A stretch of 64,000 nt of DNA from Ilex aquifolium (GCA_951799425.1 OX637392.1:39384593-39448592), one strand, 5' to 3'. Shown: positions 1 to 9,099, counted from the stretch's first letter. Translations and numbers: made by a program. Notes: generated by a model from the letters alone, not told the origin.

Positions 1-34
1 TCCAGGACTGTGCATCCTTAACAGGAACCTCACA
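1..34 (-). repeat. 3' LTR of the TRIM, partial
   Basis: Matches 330-363. The rest of this LTR lies to the left of the window. Confidence 0.85.
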
Positions 35-35
35 A

Positions 36-49
36 TCCACCCTCCTTAG
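36..49 (-). promoter_or_regulatory. TRIM polypurine tract
   Basis: The minus strand reads CTAAGGAGGGTGGA just before the second LTR copy, in the place where plus-strand priming occurs in LTR elements. Confidence 0.65.
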
Positions 50-50
50 G

Positions 51-70
51 GCTGCACGTCCCCGTGCAGC
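51..70 (-). other. 8-bp hairpin with GGGA loop in the TRIM internal domain
   Basis: In minus-strand RNA this reads GCUGCACG-GGGA-CGUGCAGC: a perfect 8-bp stem closed by a tetraloop of GNRA type, directly before the purine tract. A role in packaging or dimerisation is inference. Confidence 0.7.
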
Positions 71-144
71 ACAGGCATACTTACCAGTAACCTCTTGCCC
101 ACACGCGGCACGGCAGGGCCCCACCCTCGGACCGGGCAAGGGTC

Positions 145-157
145 GGCTCTGATACCA
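145..157 (-). promoter_or_regulatory. TRIM primer-binding site
   Basis: The minus strand reads TGGTATCAGAGCC three bases after the LTR end. This is the classic plant PBS complementary to the 3' end of initiator methionine tRNA. Confidence 0.85.
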
Positions 158-160
158 TTC

Positions 161-363
161 TGTAACACCCCCCCCCCCTTTCCACATGTCAAGATATTGT
201 CCGCTTTTGGCCCACTGGCCCTCACGGTTTTGTTTCTCCCAGTATTCCTGGGAAAATGCCTCTTTACATGTAAGGAAAGGAGCCTACTAATAAGCCCAGC
301 AACTCCCCCTCTTCCAGCCGATGTGGGATTCCAGGACTGTGCATCCTTAACAGGAACCTCACA
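161..363 (-). repeat. 5' LTR of the TRIM
   Basis: A 203-bp LTR in minus orientation, TG...CA, with a C-rich run (plus strand 168-178) near its 3' end. It contains the TCCCACATCGG-type word often seen near the start of small plant LTR elements. The first 34 bases of its minus-strand sequence recur at 34-1. Confidence 0.85.
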
Positions 364-838
364 GTTAAGGTCCATAGTCCATCACATCCGAGATAATTAC
401 AGGATTCTTTTGATTACAAATTCACCAATAGCCTTATACAAAGACAATGTTGTTTGCATTGCACAAATTACAGGAGAGTTTATCAAAGGTGATAGAATCA
501 AGCATATTTCGCCAAAGTTCTTATATATTCATGAACTCCAGCAAAGTCATGAAATTGAAGTAAAACAGATATGATCTAATGAAAATCTTGCAGATCTATT
601 CACTAAAACTTTACCATCATCAATGTCCAAGAAATTGTTATATGGCAATGGAATGCGTCGAGTTTGTGACCAATCCAATTAATTTCTTATCAAGAGAAGA
701 TTTTCATCAGGAGGAGTATCCACATCAAGATACATGACATATGCACGTTGTACTCTTTTTCTTTCGTCTAGATTTTGTACTATTAAGTTTTCGTAACAAG
801 GTTTTAATGAGACAACATTAGTGTGTGTAACATTATTC
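364..838 (+). mobile_element. Ty1/copia fragment: end of pol (RNase H) and 3' leader
   Basis: Translation shows copia RNase H signatures (YKDNVVCIAQ, GDRIKHISPKF, ENLADLFTKTLP), followed by a non-coding tail with two similar copies of a GTACTCTTTTT-type block. The second copy continues after the CACTA element at 8743. The upstream part of pol is outside the window or displaced by the TRIM. It is an old, broken copy with at least one coding break. It shares its host locus with the LTR at 8860-9099. Confidence 0.85.
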
Positions 839-852
839 CACTACAACAAAAA
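839..852 (+). repeat. CACTA left terminal inverted repeat
   Basis: CACTACAACAAAAA, preceded by TSD TTC at 836-838. Confidence 0.93.
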
Positions 853-854
853 TC

Positions 855-1390
855 GTTTTTTGCGACGTTTTTTTTTCGTCGCGTGTTCGTCGCAATAGCC
901 TCGTCACATAAAGTATTTTGCGACGCAAATTTATTTTCATCGCAAAAAAAAATTATTAGCGACGAAAAAAAAACGTCGTTAAAAGTAAAAAAAAAACGTA
1001 GCAAAAATCTATTCCACCAGCGTAACAAAATAAAAAATAATAATTAAATTAATTTTTTGCGACGTAAAAAAAATCGTCGCGAATAATTTTTTTAAAAATA
1101 AAAATGTAAAACATAATAATTTAATTAATTTTTTGCGACGTAAAAAAAATCGTCGCGAATAATTTTTTAAAAAAATAAAAATGTAAAAAAATAATAATTA
1201 AATTAAGTTTTCGCGACAAAAAAAAACGTCGCAAATAGATTTGTACATAAATAAAAAATGTAAAACAATAATAATTTAATGAATTTTTAGCGACGTAAAA
1301 AAAGCGTCGCAAATAATTTTTTTAATAAAAAATGCAAAAAATAATTGAATAAATAAATTTGCGACGATTTTAATTTCGTCGCGAAAAAGT
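855..1390. repeat. CACTA left subterminal repeat array
   Basis: About seven copies of a unit in which GCGACG and CGTCGC flank an A- or T-run, separated by AT-rich spacers. Each copy is a small dyad. Such arrays bind the TNPA-like protein in CACTA elements; that role is inferred here. Confidence 0.8.
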
Positions 1391-1499
1391 TCATTTTTTT
1401 TTAAAATGACCCTTTATAAAAAATGGTATTCTAATAAATTTTTTCACATGTACACCAATAATACATTTATTAAAAATGGTATTATAATAAAATTCTAAC

Positions 1500-1960
1500 A
1501 AAAATATTTTTTTTTTTTTAAAAAAAGGAAAATTTTATTCCAAAAAATGCATTTACAAGAAGCAAAGAACAACAGCTCTACAAAAAAATATAATGGCTTT
1601 AATCCTTCAAGATGGATTAAACCATTTCTAATTACAAATTGAAAATGTCAAAAAAACTAAATGCCTTCAGACTCCACTCCATGCTCCAGCTCACCCATAC
1701 CACAGACTGCCTGCAGCCACTTTGAGCTCAAACATTTCCTTCAATATAACCAGCAGCATATCACAGCAGAACAGACCAGCACAGCAGAGCAGCCCAACAG
1801 ACAGAGCAGTCTAGCACTACTGCAACTGCTGAACCAGCTGGGAAACCAACTGCACAACAACTGACAGACTCAGCTCCTGTCCTTCAGCTCAACTTCTGCC
1901 CTACAGCACATCAGACCTTCACAGCTCAAACCAGTTATAAAGACTTGAAAACTGATTATG
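1500..1960. other. Unassigned insert in the CACTA element
   Basis: A pyrimidine/purine-skewed segment rich in CAGC/ACAG words (1660-1900), preceded by an A-rich edge at 1500-1560. Read on the minus strand it ends with AATAAA and a T/A run, like the 3' end of a transcript. I do not recognise a source gene. It lies directly upstream of the P450 fragment and could be part of the same capture or a separate retro-copied 3' end. Confidence 0.35.
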
Positions 1961-1961
1961 T

Positions 1962-2052
1962 ATGGCATTTGGGTGGCCTCTACTTGGTGAAACCCTTTCT
2001 TTTTTGAAGCCTCACCCTTCTAACTCCCTTGGGGCTTTTCTTCAAGATAAAG
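1962..2052 (+). pseudogene. Captured cytochrome P450 exon fragment (CYP85-clan, CYP724/CYP90-like)
   Basis: The frame reads [20 protein letters not shown] then GAFLQ. This is the proline-rich hinge and following helix near the N-terminus of brassinosteroid-type P450s (known family pattern GWP.(L/I/V)GET..FLKPH). After GAFLQ the reading leaves the P450 pattern, where the family normally continues with HCSRYGKVFKSHLF, so the fragment stops at an exon or capture boundary. Only about 30 residues of a roughly 470-residue enzyme remain; the membrane anchor, oxygen-binding helix and heme cysteine are absent. It lies on the opposite strand from the other two captured genes. The fold is clear to me; CYP724 versus CYP90 is not settled. 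Confidence 0.65.
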
Positions 2053-2191
2053 AGAAACTATTAAAATTCAGATTAGCAATTCAGATACTTAATTCCCTAT
2101 GCTCTATTAAAATTCCCAAGTCGCCAAAAAATAAAGAGAAACTATTTAAAGGACTCCAATTGGCAATGACAATAATACCTAAGGATGATGC

Positions 2192-2318
2192 TCAAATACA
2201 AAGTGCACCCACATCGGGCAGCCCTCCATCAGATCCTTGAGGTTTCACAGCAACCGGTCCACCTTTCTTCCCTTGCTTTTTATCTTTTCGAACCTTGCCA
2301 TTGTCAAATGTTTGGCTG
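2192..2318 (-). pseudogene. Captured last exon of an OTU/SEC-C protease gene
   Basis: The minus strand opens after a possible AG acceptor and reads NGKVRKDKKQGKKGGPVAVK, then a short linker, then [10 protein letters not shown] and a stop at 2192-2194. A lysine-rich stretch followed by PD(L/V)GALCI at the C-terminus is how I remember plant OTU deubiquitinases with a SEC-C motif (OTU7-type) ending. It is downstream of and collinear with the SEC-C exon at about 2829-2925. Identification rests on the SEC-C neighbour plus this tail. Confidence 0.5.
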
Positions 2319-2828
2319 CTGATACACCACTATCACCATTTTAGAGAAAGAAAATAAACAATATTTTTTGTGACTAACTTAAAAGTAGAAGCAAACCAAA
2401 AAATTGTTTATAAAGAGAGAGAGAATGGTCTTCTGGTCAAGTCAAACCCGTTACCTCCACAAAGTCAACTAAAGAAGGAAAACTACATAGTAATAATGTG
2501 ATCTGAACTAAAACTAGATAGCCCATGCCATTCTATCATAGGACTATGCATTTCATGTAAATCACCATTTTACATTTGTTTCTTATGGCACTTACAAGCA
2601 AAAGAGAATAGGCATGATATTATGTCTAGGCATGACATTCCATTGTCTATAGACAGTAGAACAGAATTTGTCTATTTCACCAGTATTCAACAAATTTCTC
2701 TAAATAACCAACTTAAGTAAGATTTTGCCTATAACACACATTTTGAACTAAAAATATTCTTTTTATGGTTGAAAAAAAAAAGGCTTAAACTGACACATAA
2801 AGCGACAATCTTCATGAGGCATACACTG

Positions 2829-2925
2829 CAAATCTACTAGCAGATCTTCCCGCAGCTGATCCACAACAAGACTTGTATTTCTTCTTTGAGCCACATGGAC
2901 AAACCTTGTTTCTGGGGATTTTCTG
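2829..2925 (-). pseudogene. Captured exon with SEC-C zinc-binding motif
   Basis: The minus strand reads, after an AAACAG acceptor, KIPRNKVCPCGSKKKYKSCC and then GSAAGRSASRFA, ending near a GT donor. CPCGSxKKYKxCCG is the SEC-C motif (zinc ligands C-x-C...C-C), named for SecA and found at the C-terminus of plant OTU-domain cysteine proteases. The motif is complete. The OTU catalytic domain (Asp, Cys, His) is not in the element, so this is only the 3' part of the source gene. SEC-C also occurs in other proteins, but the collinear tail exon at 2192-2318 favours OTU7. Confidence 0.7.
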
Positions 2926-3034
2926 TTTTAGTAGAAAACACAACAAAGCCAAACATTAATCTAACACCAAAGTAAAATAATGGAGGAAAAAAGGGCTTCT
3001 GACTTGCATACATATATTCACACATGTATATACC

Positions 3035-3174
3035 TTTTCATCTTGTAGTGAGCTGTTATTATCATGAGCTATTTCTAGATTATTGCAAGATGGGTCATGT
3101 ATGCATTTTTTGTCTTCAAGCTCTTCCGCGTGCCGCTGAGAGTTCTCATTTTGACCACCACCTGGACAAACAAG
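3035..3174 (-). pseudogene. Captured upstream exon, probably of the same OTU/SEC-C gene
   Basis: After a CCAG acceptor, one minus-strand frame reads GGQNENSQRHAEELEDKKC and then a hydrophilic stretch ending LQDEK before a GTATAT donor. Acidic, polar linkers of this kind precede SEC-C in OTU7-like proteins. Spacing and splice-like borders make it collinear with the SEC-C exon. A second frame over the same bases continues the PDLP-like reading for about 28 residues (see 3075-3274), so the join between the two captured genes falls in or just before this segment. Confidence 0.4.
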
Positions 3175-3274
3175 AATAATAAGCAACATGAGAAAAGTAG
3201 AAACCTTTGCCCCAAACCTACCACCCCTCCCAAAACAATGGCCACTGTCTTCTGTGTATTTATCTGCCCTGTCC
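3075..3274 (-). pseudogene. Captured exon 2 of the PDLP-like gene (transmembrane exon)
   Basis: Follows a CTGTAG acceptor in the phase left open by the exon at 3479-4217. It reads TGQINTQKTVAIVLGGVVGL, the conserved juxtamembrane and start of the membrane helix of PDLPs. The frame then stays open through a further hydrophobic run (FLLFSCCLLFLFV) and a basic tail to a stop at 3075. If used without further splicing, exons 1 and 2 would give about 312 residues, close to the roughly 300 of the family. Alternatively a GTAGGT donor at 3221 ends the exon after GGV and the rest belongs to the neighbouring captured gene. The tail after GLG does not look like known PDLP tails. Confidence 0.6.
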
Positions 3275-3478
3275 CTACAGCAATCAAAACACCTGAGACC
3301 CATTAAAATCTGAATATATATTTAACCAATTCAAGACCCCACTTATCTGTCACATATTAGACCTCTGGATTGTCTAATTATCTTAATAATCTTCCTATCA
3401 TTCTCACATTCTTATAAAATCATGGAAAATACCATTGATAGAAACATTAATATCCCAGAAAAAAATATCTTAGTTTAC

Positions 3479-4217
3479 CTGATGATGATGATGATTGTGA
3501 GTCCCTGGGTACCCCATTTGGATAGTAACTGTAGCTAATATAGCACTGTTGAAGATATATTTGACCTGATATTGAGGAACCACATTCACTTTTGTCTCTC
3601 TCCGCAGCAGTTTTCACACAGTCCCCACTTCCCAAATCACCTTCACACTGACCCAACACATACACCGACTCATACTCACCTGTGTAAAACCCATTCCCAC
3701 TTTGTACACCCTTCACTATCTCACCCAGAGCCGAGTCCAACCTCTCCGTAAAACCAGTCCCACTCGTCTGAGTCGACCCACAAACCTTGTACAACAACTC
3801 AGTCCTAGAGGCCTCCCTAAACCCAGACACCTCATACCTTATGTAACACCCACTGAGTTGAATCCTAGCAGCTATGGTTTCGCCACACAATTTTCGTGAC
3901 CTATCTGTAGCTTTGCTCACACAGTTGCTACAATCATCATTTGAGAGGTCACCTCTGCACTGAAAGATACCAAGAATGGCCGATTGGCCGTCGCCGACAG
4001 TTGTCTTGTAGAATTTGTTGGTGGAAGATTGGGAAACCAGGGTGTCAAAAAGGGTTTTGAGATTTTGAGTGTAAACACTAGTTGGGTCTTGGAATTTCTG
4101 GTCTGCACATCCTTTGTAAACCAAGTTTGTGTGATCTGAAGAGGACCCAATAATGGCGAAGCAAGCAAGGAAGACCAAGAGGAGAGAGAATGGATTGGAA
4201 GATGAAGACGAACCCAT
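3479..4217 (-). pseudogene. Captured exon 1 of a PDLP-like / cysteine-rich repeat secretory protein gene
   Basis: This is an open exon of 246 codons with ATG at 4217 and a GT donor at 3478. Residues 1-27 form a signal peptide with a hydrophobic core (SLLLVFLACFAIIG). Two Gnk2-like (DUF26, stress-antifung) domains follow, at about 33-130 and 142-235. The first has the full C-x8-C-x2-C motif at Cys87, Cys96 and Cys99. In the second, C191 and C200 are present but the next Cys of the motif is missing, apparently with a few residues deleted. The C-terminal YISYSYYPNG is typical of plasmodesmata-located proteins (PDLPs), which sit in the plasmodesmal membrane and regulate callose and cell-to-cell movement. 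It has no stops and a normal start, so it may have been captured recently. It lies inside a transposon, so I call it a captured copy, not the host locus. Confidence 0.8.
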
Positions 4218-4565
4218 TTACAGGAATTAAATACTGTTCAAACCATGAGGAGAGAGGTTTGTGCGAGGGATTTGAAGGGGTTTCGGTGGTTTCTGGACAA
4301 TGGGTTTTTGCACTGTCACTCTACTCGATCGAGGGTTCCAAGCTCACTCTTCCTCTGTCATCTTCCTTCAACAACTCAAGGTCTGAAAAAAAAAGGGGTT
4401 TACCAGTCTTCGTCCCGATCTTGGTTTTCACTGGTGGTGGTACTCCGGCGGCTTCGGTGGCAGTGGCGATTCACTGGTGTAGATGGCGATTAGGGTTAGG
4501 TATTTGGGAGTTGGGCGAGGCAGAGAGAGAGGCAGAGAGAGGCGTGAGTCTGGCGCGAGGCAGCT
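4218..4565 (-). other. Leader region of the captured PDLP-like gene
   Basis: A GC- and CT-richer segment upstream of the ATG at 4217 on the minus strand, with CT/GA runs at 4520-4550. It differs in base composition from the AT-rich transposon DNA on both sides, which fits a captured 5' untranslated region or promoter. It ends abruptly at the first inner CACTA repeat near 4590. No clear TATA box was seen. Confidence 0.45.
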
Positions 4566-4587
4566 AAATAAAAATTAAATTTTGACT

Positions 4588-4995
4588 TCTCCGACGATTT
4601 CTAAAAATGTCGCAAATAATATTAAATATTTCATCTTCTTCCCTGATAGTTATTTACTTAATTCATTTTGACTTCTGCGACGATTAACAAAAACGTCGCT
4701 AATAATATTACTATTTCATCTTCTCACTCAGAGTTCAAAAATAAAGTTTTGACTTCTGCGACGATTTTTAAAAACGTCGCTAATAATATTAATATTTCAT
4801 CTCATACTTATTTATTTAATTCAAAAATAAAAATAAAATTTTGACTTCTGCGACGATTTATAAAAATGTCGCAAATAATATTAATATGTCTCTTCCTTCC
4901 ACCTTTAAAATATTTGGGAGCCATTTCTCCCGCCACAAAAAATTTTGGAGGGAATCACTTTTTTGCGACGATTTATAAAAACGTCGCTAATAACT
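4588..4995. repeat. Inner CACTA-type repeat array
   Basis: Five copies of a TTTTGACTTCTGCGACGATT-type unit ending in GTCGC(T/A)AATAATATTA. They carry the GCGACG/CGTCGC core of the subterminal arrays but have a different spacer. They sit between the captured genes and the minisatellite, far from either end of the element. Confidence 0.75.
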
Positions 4996-4999
4996 AGTT

Positions 5000-7825
5000 A
5001 ACATTAAATTGACATTCAATTTTATCAAATTAACATGTAATTTCATCAAATCGACTTTCAATTTTATCAAATCAATATTCAATTTATCAAATTGATATTC
5101 AATTTCATCAAATTAACATTCAATTTATTAAATTGACATTCAATTTCATCAAATTAACATGTAATTTCATCAAATCGACTTTCAATTTCAATTGACATTC
5201 AATTTCATCAAATTAACATTCAATTTATTAAATGGACATTCAATTTCATCAAATTAACATTCAATTTATTAAATTGACATTCAATTTCATCAAATTAACA
5301 TGTAATTTCATCAAATCGACTTTCAATTTTATTAAATTAACATTCGATTTATCAAATTGACATTCAATTTCATCAAATTGACCTTCAATTTCATCAAATT
5401 AACATTCAATTTATCAAATTAACATTCAATTAAACATTTAAAGTAATCAAATAAACTTTCAATTTCATTAAATTAACACCCAATTCATCAAATTAACATT
5501 CAATTTCATCAAATTAACATTCAATTTATGAAATGGATATTCAATTTCATCAAATTAACATGTAATTTCATCAAATCGACTTTCAATTTCATTAAATTAA
5601 CATTCGATTTATCAAATTGACATTCAATTTATCAAATTGACATTTAATTTCATCAAATTAACATGTAATTTCATCAAATCGACTTTTAATTTCTTTAAAT
5701 TAACATTCGATTTATCAAATTGACATTCAATTTCATCAAATTAACATTCAATTTATGAAATGGATATTCAATTTCATCAAATTAACATGTAATTTCAACA
5801 AATCGACTTTCAATTTCATTAAATTAACATTCGATTTATCAAATTGACATTCAATTTCATCAAATTAACATTCAATTTATCAAATTGATATTTAATTTCA
5901 TCAAATTAACATGTAATTTCATCAAATCGACTTTCAATTTCTTTAAATTAACATTCGATTTATCAAATTAACATTCCATTTCATCAAATTGACATTCAAT
6001 TTATCAAATTAACATTCAATTAAACATTTAAAGTAATCAAATAAACTTTCAATTTCATTAAATTAACACTCAATTCATCAAATTAACATTCAAATTATCA
6101 AATTAACATTCAATTTTATCAAATTAACAAGTAATTTCATCAAATAAACTTTCAATTTCATTAAATTAACATTCAATTTATCAAATTAACATTCAATTTC
6201 ATTAAATTAACATTCAATTTATTAAATTGACATTCAATTTCATCAAATTAACATGTAATTTCATCAAATTGACTTTCAATTTTATGAAATTAACATTCGA
6301 TTTATCAAATTGACATTCAATTTCATCAAATTAACATTCAATTTATCAAATTGACATTCAATTTCATCAAATTAACATTCAATTTATGAAATGGATATTC
6401 AATTTCATCAAATTAACATGTAATTTCATCAAATCGACTTTCAATTTCATGAAATTAACATTCAATTTATCAAATTGACATTCAATTTCATCAAATTAAC
6501 ATTCAATTTATGAAATTGACATTCAATTTCATCAAATTAACATGTAATTTCATCAAATCGACTTTCAATTTCATGAAATTAACATTCGATTTATCAAATT
6601 GACACTCAATTTCATCAAATTAACATTCCATTTATGAAATTGACATTCAATTTCATCAAATTAACAGTCAATTTATGAAATGGATATTCAATTTCATCAA
6701 ATTAACATGTAATTTGATCAAATCCACTTTCAATTTCTTTAAATTAACATTCGATTTATCAAATTGACATTCAATTTCATCAAATTAACGTTCAATTTCA
6801 TTAAATTAACATTCAATTTATGAAATGGACATTAAATTTCATCATATTAACATGTAATTTCATCAAATCGACTTTCAATTTCTTTAAATTAACATTCGAT
6901 TTATCAAATTGACATTCAATTTCATCAAATTAACATTCAATTTATCAAATTGACATTCAATTTATCAAATTAACATTTAATTAAACATTTAAAGTAATCA
7001 AATAAACTTTCAATTTCATTAAATTAACACCCAATTCATCAAATTAACATTCAAATTATCAAATTAACATTCAATTTCATCAAATTAACAAGTAATTTCA
7101 TCAAATCGACTTTCAATTTCATTAAATTAACATTTAATTTATCAAATTGACATTCAATTTCATCAAATTAACATTCAATTTATTAAATTGACATTCAATT
7201 TCATCAAATTAACATGTAATTTCATCAAATCGACTTTCAATTTTATTAAATTAACATTCAATTTATCAAATTGACATTCAATTTCATCAAATTAACATTC
7301 AATTAAACATTTAAAGTAATCAAATAAACTTTCAATTTCATTAAATTAACACCCAATTCATCAAATTAACATTCAAATGATCAAATTAACATTCAATTTC
7401 ATCAAATTAACATGTAATTTCATCAAATCGACTTTCAATTTCATGAAATTAACATTCGATTTATCAAATTGACATTCAATTTCATCAAATTAACATGTAA
7501 TTTCATCAAATTGACTTTCAATTTCATTAAATTAACATTCGATTTATCAAATTGACATTCAATTTCATCAAATTAACATTCAATTTATCAAATTGACATT
7601 CATTTTCATCAAATTAACATTCAATTTATGAAATGGATATTCAATTTCATCAAATTAACATGTAATTTCATCAAATCGACTTTCAATTTCATGAAATTAA
7701 CATTCGATTTATCAAATTGACATTCAATTTCATCAAATTAACATTCAATTTATCAAATTGACATTGAATTTCATCAAATTAACATGTAATTTCATCAAAT
7801 CGACTTTCAATTTAATTAAATTAAC
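5000..7825. repeat. AT-rich minisatellite (about 2.8 kb)
   Basis: More than a hundred imperfect copies of a 17-20 bp word of the form CAAATTAACATTCAATTT(CAT), with variants ACATGTAATTTCATCAAAT and TCGACTTTCAATTTCAT. These form higher-order blocks of about 85-90 bp. There is no coding content. It occupies over a third of the CACTA element. A degenerate relative lies in the MULE at 35161-36505. Confidence 0.9.
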
Positions 7826-7875
7826 ATGTGAATTAAATTGATATTTGTTTTAAAATTATTTATCAAAGTAAAATG

Positions 7876-8720
7876 TTTATTTGCGACGTTTTTTAAAAAC
7901 GTCGCTAAAAGTCAATTAAAATGATAATTTTTAAATTTTTTATTTAAGTAAAATTTTTATTTGCGACGTTTTTGAAAAACGTCGCTAAAAGTTAATTAAA
8001 TTGATATTTTTAAAGATTTTATTAAAGTAAAATGTTTATTTGCGACGTTTTTTAAAAACGTCGCTAAAAGTCAATTTAATTGATGTTTTTTAAATTTTTT
8101 TATTTAAGTAAAATGTTTTTTTACGACGTTTTTGAAAAACGTCGCTAAAAGTCAAATAAATTGATATTTGTTTTGAAGTTTTTTTTAAGTAAAATGTGTA
8201 TTTGCGACGTTTTTTAAAAACGTCGCTAAAAGTCAATTCAATTGATATTTTTTAAATTTTTTATTTAAGTAAAATGTTTGTTTGCGACGTTTTTAAAAAA
8301 CGTCGCTAAAAGTGAATTAATTGATATTTTTTTAAAAGTTTTTATTTAAGTAAAATATTTATTTGCGACGTTTTTTAAAAACGTCGCTAAAAGTCAATTC
8401 AATTGATATTTTTTAAATTTTTTATTTAAGTAAAATGTTTATTTGCGACGTTTTTAAAAAACGTCGCTAAAAGTGAATTAATTGATATTTTTTTAAAAAA
8501 TTTTATTCAAGTAAAATATTTATTTGCGACGTTTTGTAAAAACGTCGCTAAAAGTCAATTAAATTGATATTTTTTAAATTTCTTATTTAAGTAAAATGTT
8601 TATTTGCGACGTTTTTTAAAAACGTCGCTAAAAAATTTACCAAAATTGAAATTTGCGAGGAAATTAAAAAATCGTCGCTAATAGTAAACTATTTGCGACA
8701 AATTTAAAAATGTCGCAAAA
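7876..8720. repeat. CACTA right subterminal palindrome array
   Basis: Ten regular copies, about 80 bp apart, of TTTGCGACGTTTTTTAAAAA followed by CGTCGCTAAAAGT. The core is an almost perfect 23-bp palindrome. Two diverged copies lie nearer the end. The regular spacing and dyad symmetry fit binding sites for the CACTA transposase complex (inference from the superfamily). Confidence 0.85.
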
Positions 8721-8725
8721 AATGC

Positions 8726-8739
8726 TTTTTGTTGTAGTG
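8726..8739 (-). repeat. CACTA right terminal inverted repeat
   Basis: Exact reverse complement of the left end, followed by TSD TTC at 8740-8742. Confidence 0.93.
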
Positions 8740-8742
8740 TTC

Positions 8743-8859
8743 TAAGATTCATCTGAATATGTACTCTTTTTCCTTCGCTGAAATTTTTTACCATAAGGTT
8801 TTCCTAACATGGTTTTAAGGAGGCATATTATCTTTGCATAGTAGTCATCCAAGGGGGAG
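8743..8859 (+). mobile_element. Copia 3' leader, continued after the CACTA insertion
   Basis: Continues the copia tail that ends at 838. It has a second GTACTCTTTTT-type block and ends in the purine tract AAGGGGGAG (8851-8859) directly before the LTR. Confidence 0.8.
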
Positions 8860-9099
8860 TGTTGTAAATATATTGTATATAGATATGGATGAACTCTAGC
8901 CTACTAATTTAATAGGTGTTAAGACTCTATAACCTCTACCCATAGTTAATATTGTATTTGATGATCATTATGATTTGAGGCCTATAAAAGGAAGTCTTCA
9001 CCCCGTTGAGAAATATACAAGTTGAGAAGTTATTTCTCTAGCATATATATATTCTCCAAATTTTTTTTTAGACTTTATAATTCTCTTACTTTCACAACA
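8860..9099 (+). repeat. Copia 3' LTR
   Basis: A 240-bp LTR, TGTTGTAAAT...TTTCACAACA, directly after a purine tract. A TATA-like CCTATAAAAGG lies about two thirds of the way in. Its 5' partner lies beyond the left edge of the window. Confidence 0.85.

Larger units (their letters stand above)
1..363 (-). mobile_element. TRIM (terminal-repeat retrotransposon in miniature), cut by the window edge
   Basis: Read on the minus strand, an LTR (363 to 161) begins TGTGAGGTTCC and ends GGTGTTACA. It is followed by an initiator-tRNA-Met-type PBS, about 125 bp of non-coding spacer, a purine tract and the start of a second LTR copy (34 to 1). The first 34 bases of the window repeat 330-363. There is no room for gag or pol, so it needs proteins from another element. 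The right flank GTTAA (364-368) would be the TSD; its partner lies outside the window. It sits inside a copia pol fragment. The parts that are visible look whole. Confidence 0.85.
839..8739. mobile_element. CACTA (En/Spm) DNA transposon carrying host gene fragments (Pack-CACTA)
   Basis: Ends are perfect 14-bp inverted repeats CACTACAACAAAAA (839-852 and, reversed, 8726-8739). The 3-bp TSD is TTC (836-838 and 8740-8742). Subterminal regions hold many copies of a GCGACG...CGTCGC unit, the usual arrangement for CACTA transposase binding. No transposase-like reading frame is present, so it is non-autonomous. The interior holds fragments of a P450 (plus), an OTU/SEC-C protein (minus) and a PDLP-like protein (minus), and a 2.8-kb minisatellite. 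It is inserted in the 3' leader of a copia element, so it is younger than that element. Confidence 0.93.

Noticed and set aside
95-574. 159-codon frame across the TRIM/copia junction
   Set aside because: It only happens to be open through the junction; the two halves belong to different elements on opposite strands.
1121-1312. Phe/Lys-rich frames in the CACTA left end
   Set aside because: Translations of the subterminal repeat array.
5000-7825. CRISPR-like regular repeats
   Set aside because: The repeats are contiguous, imperfect and AT-rich with no unique spacers, and the genome is a plant. It is a minisatellite.
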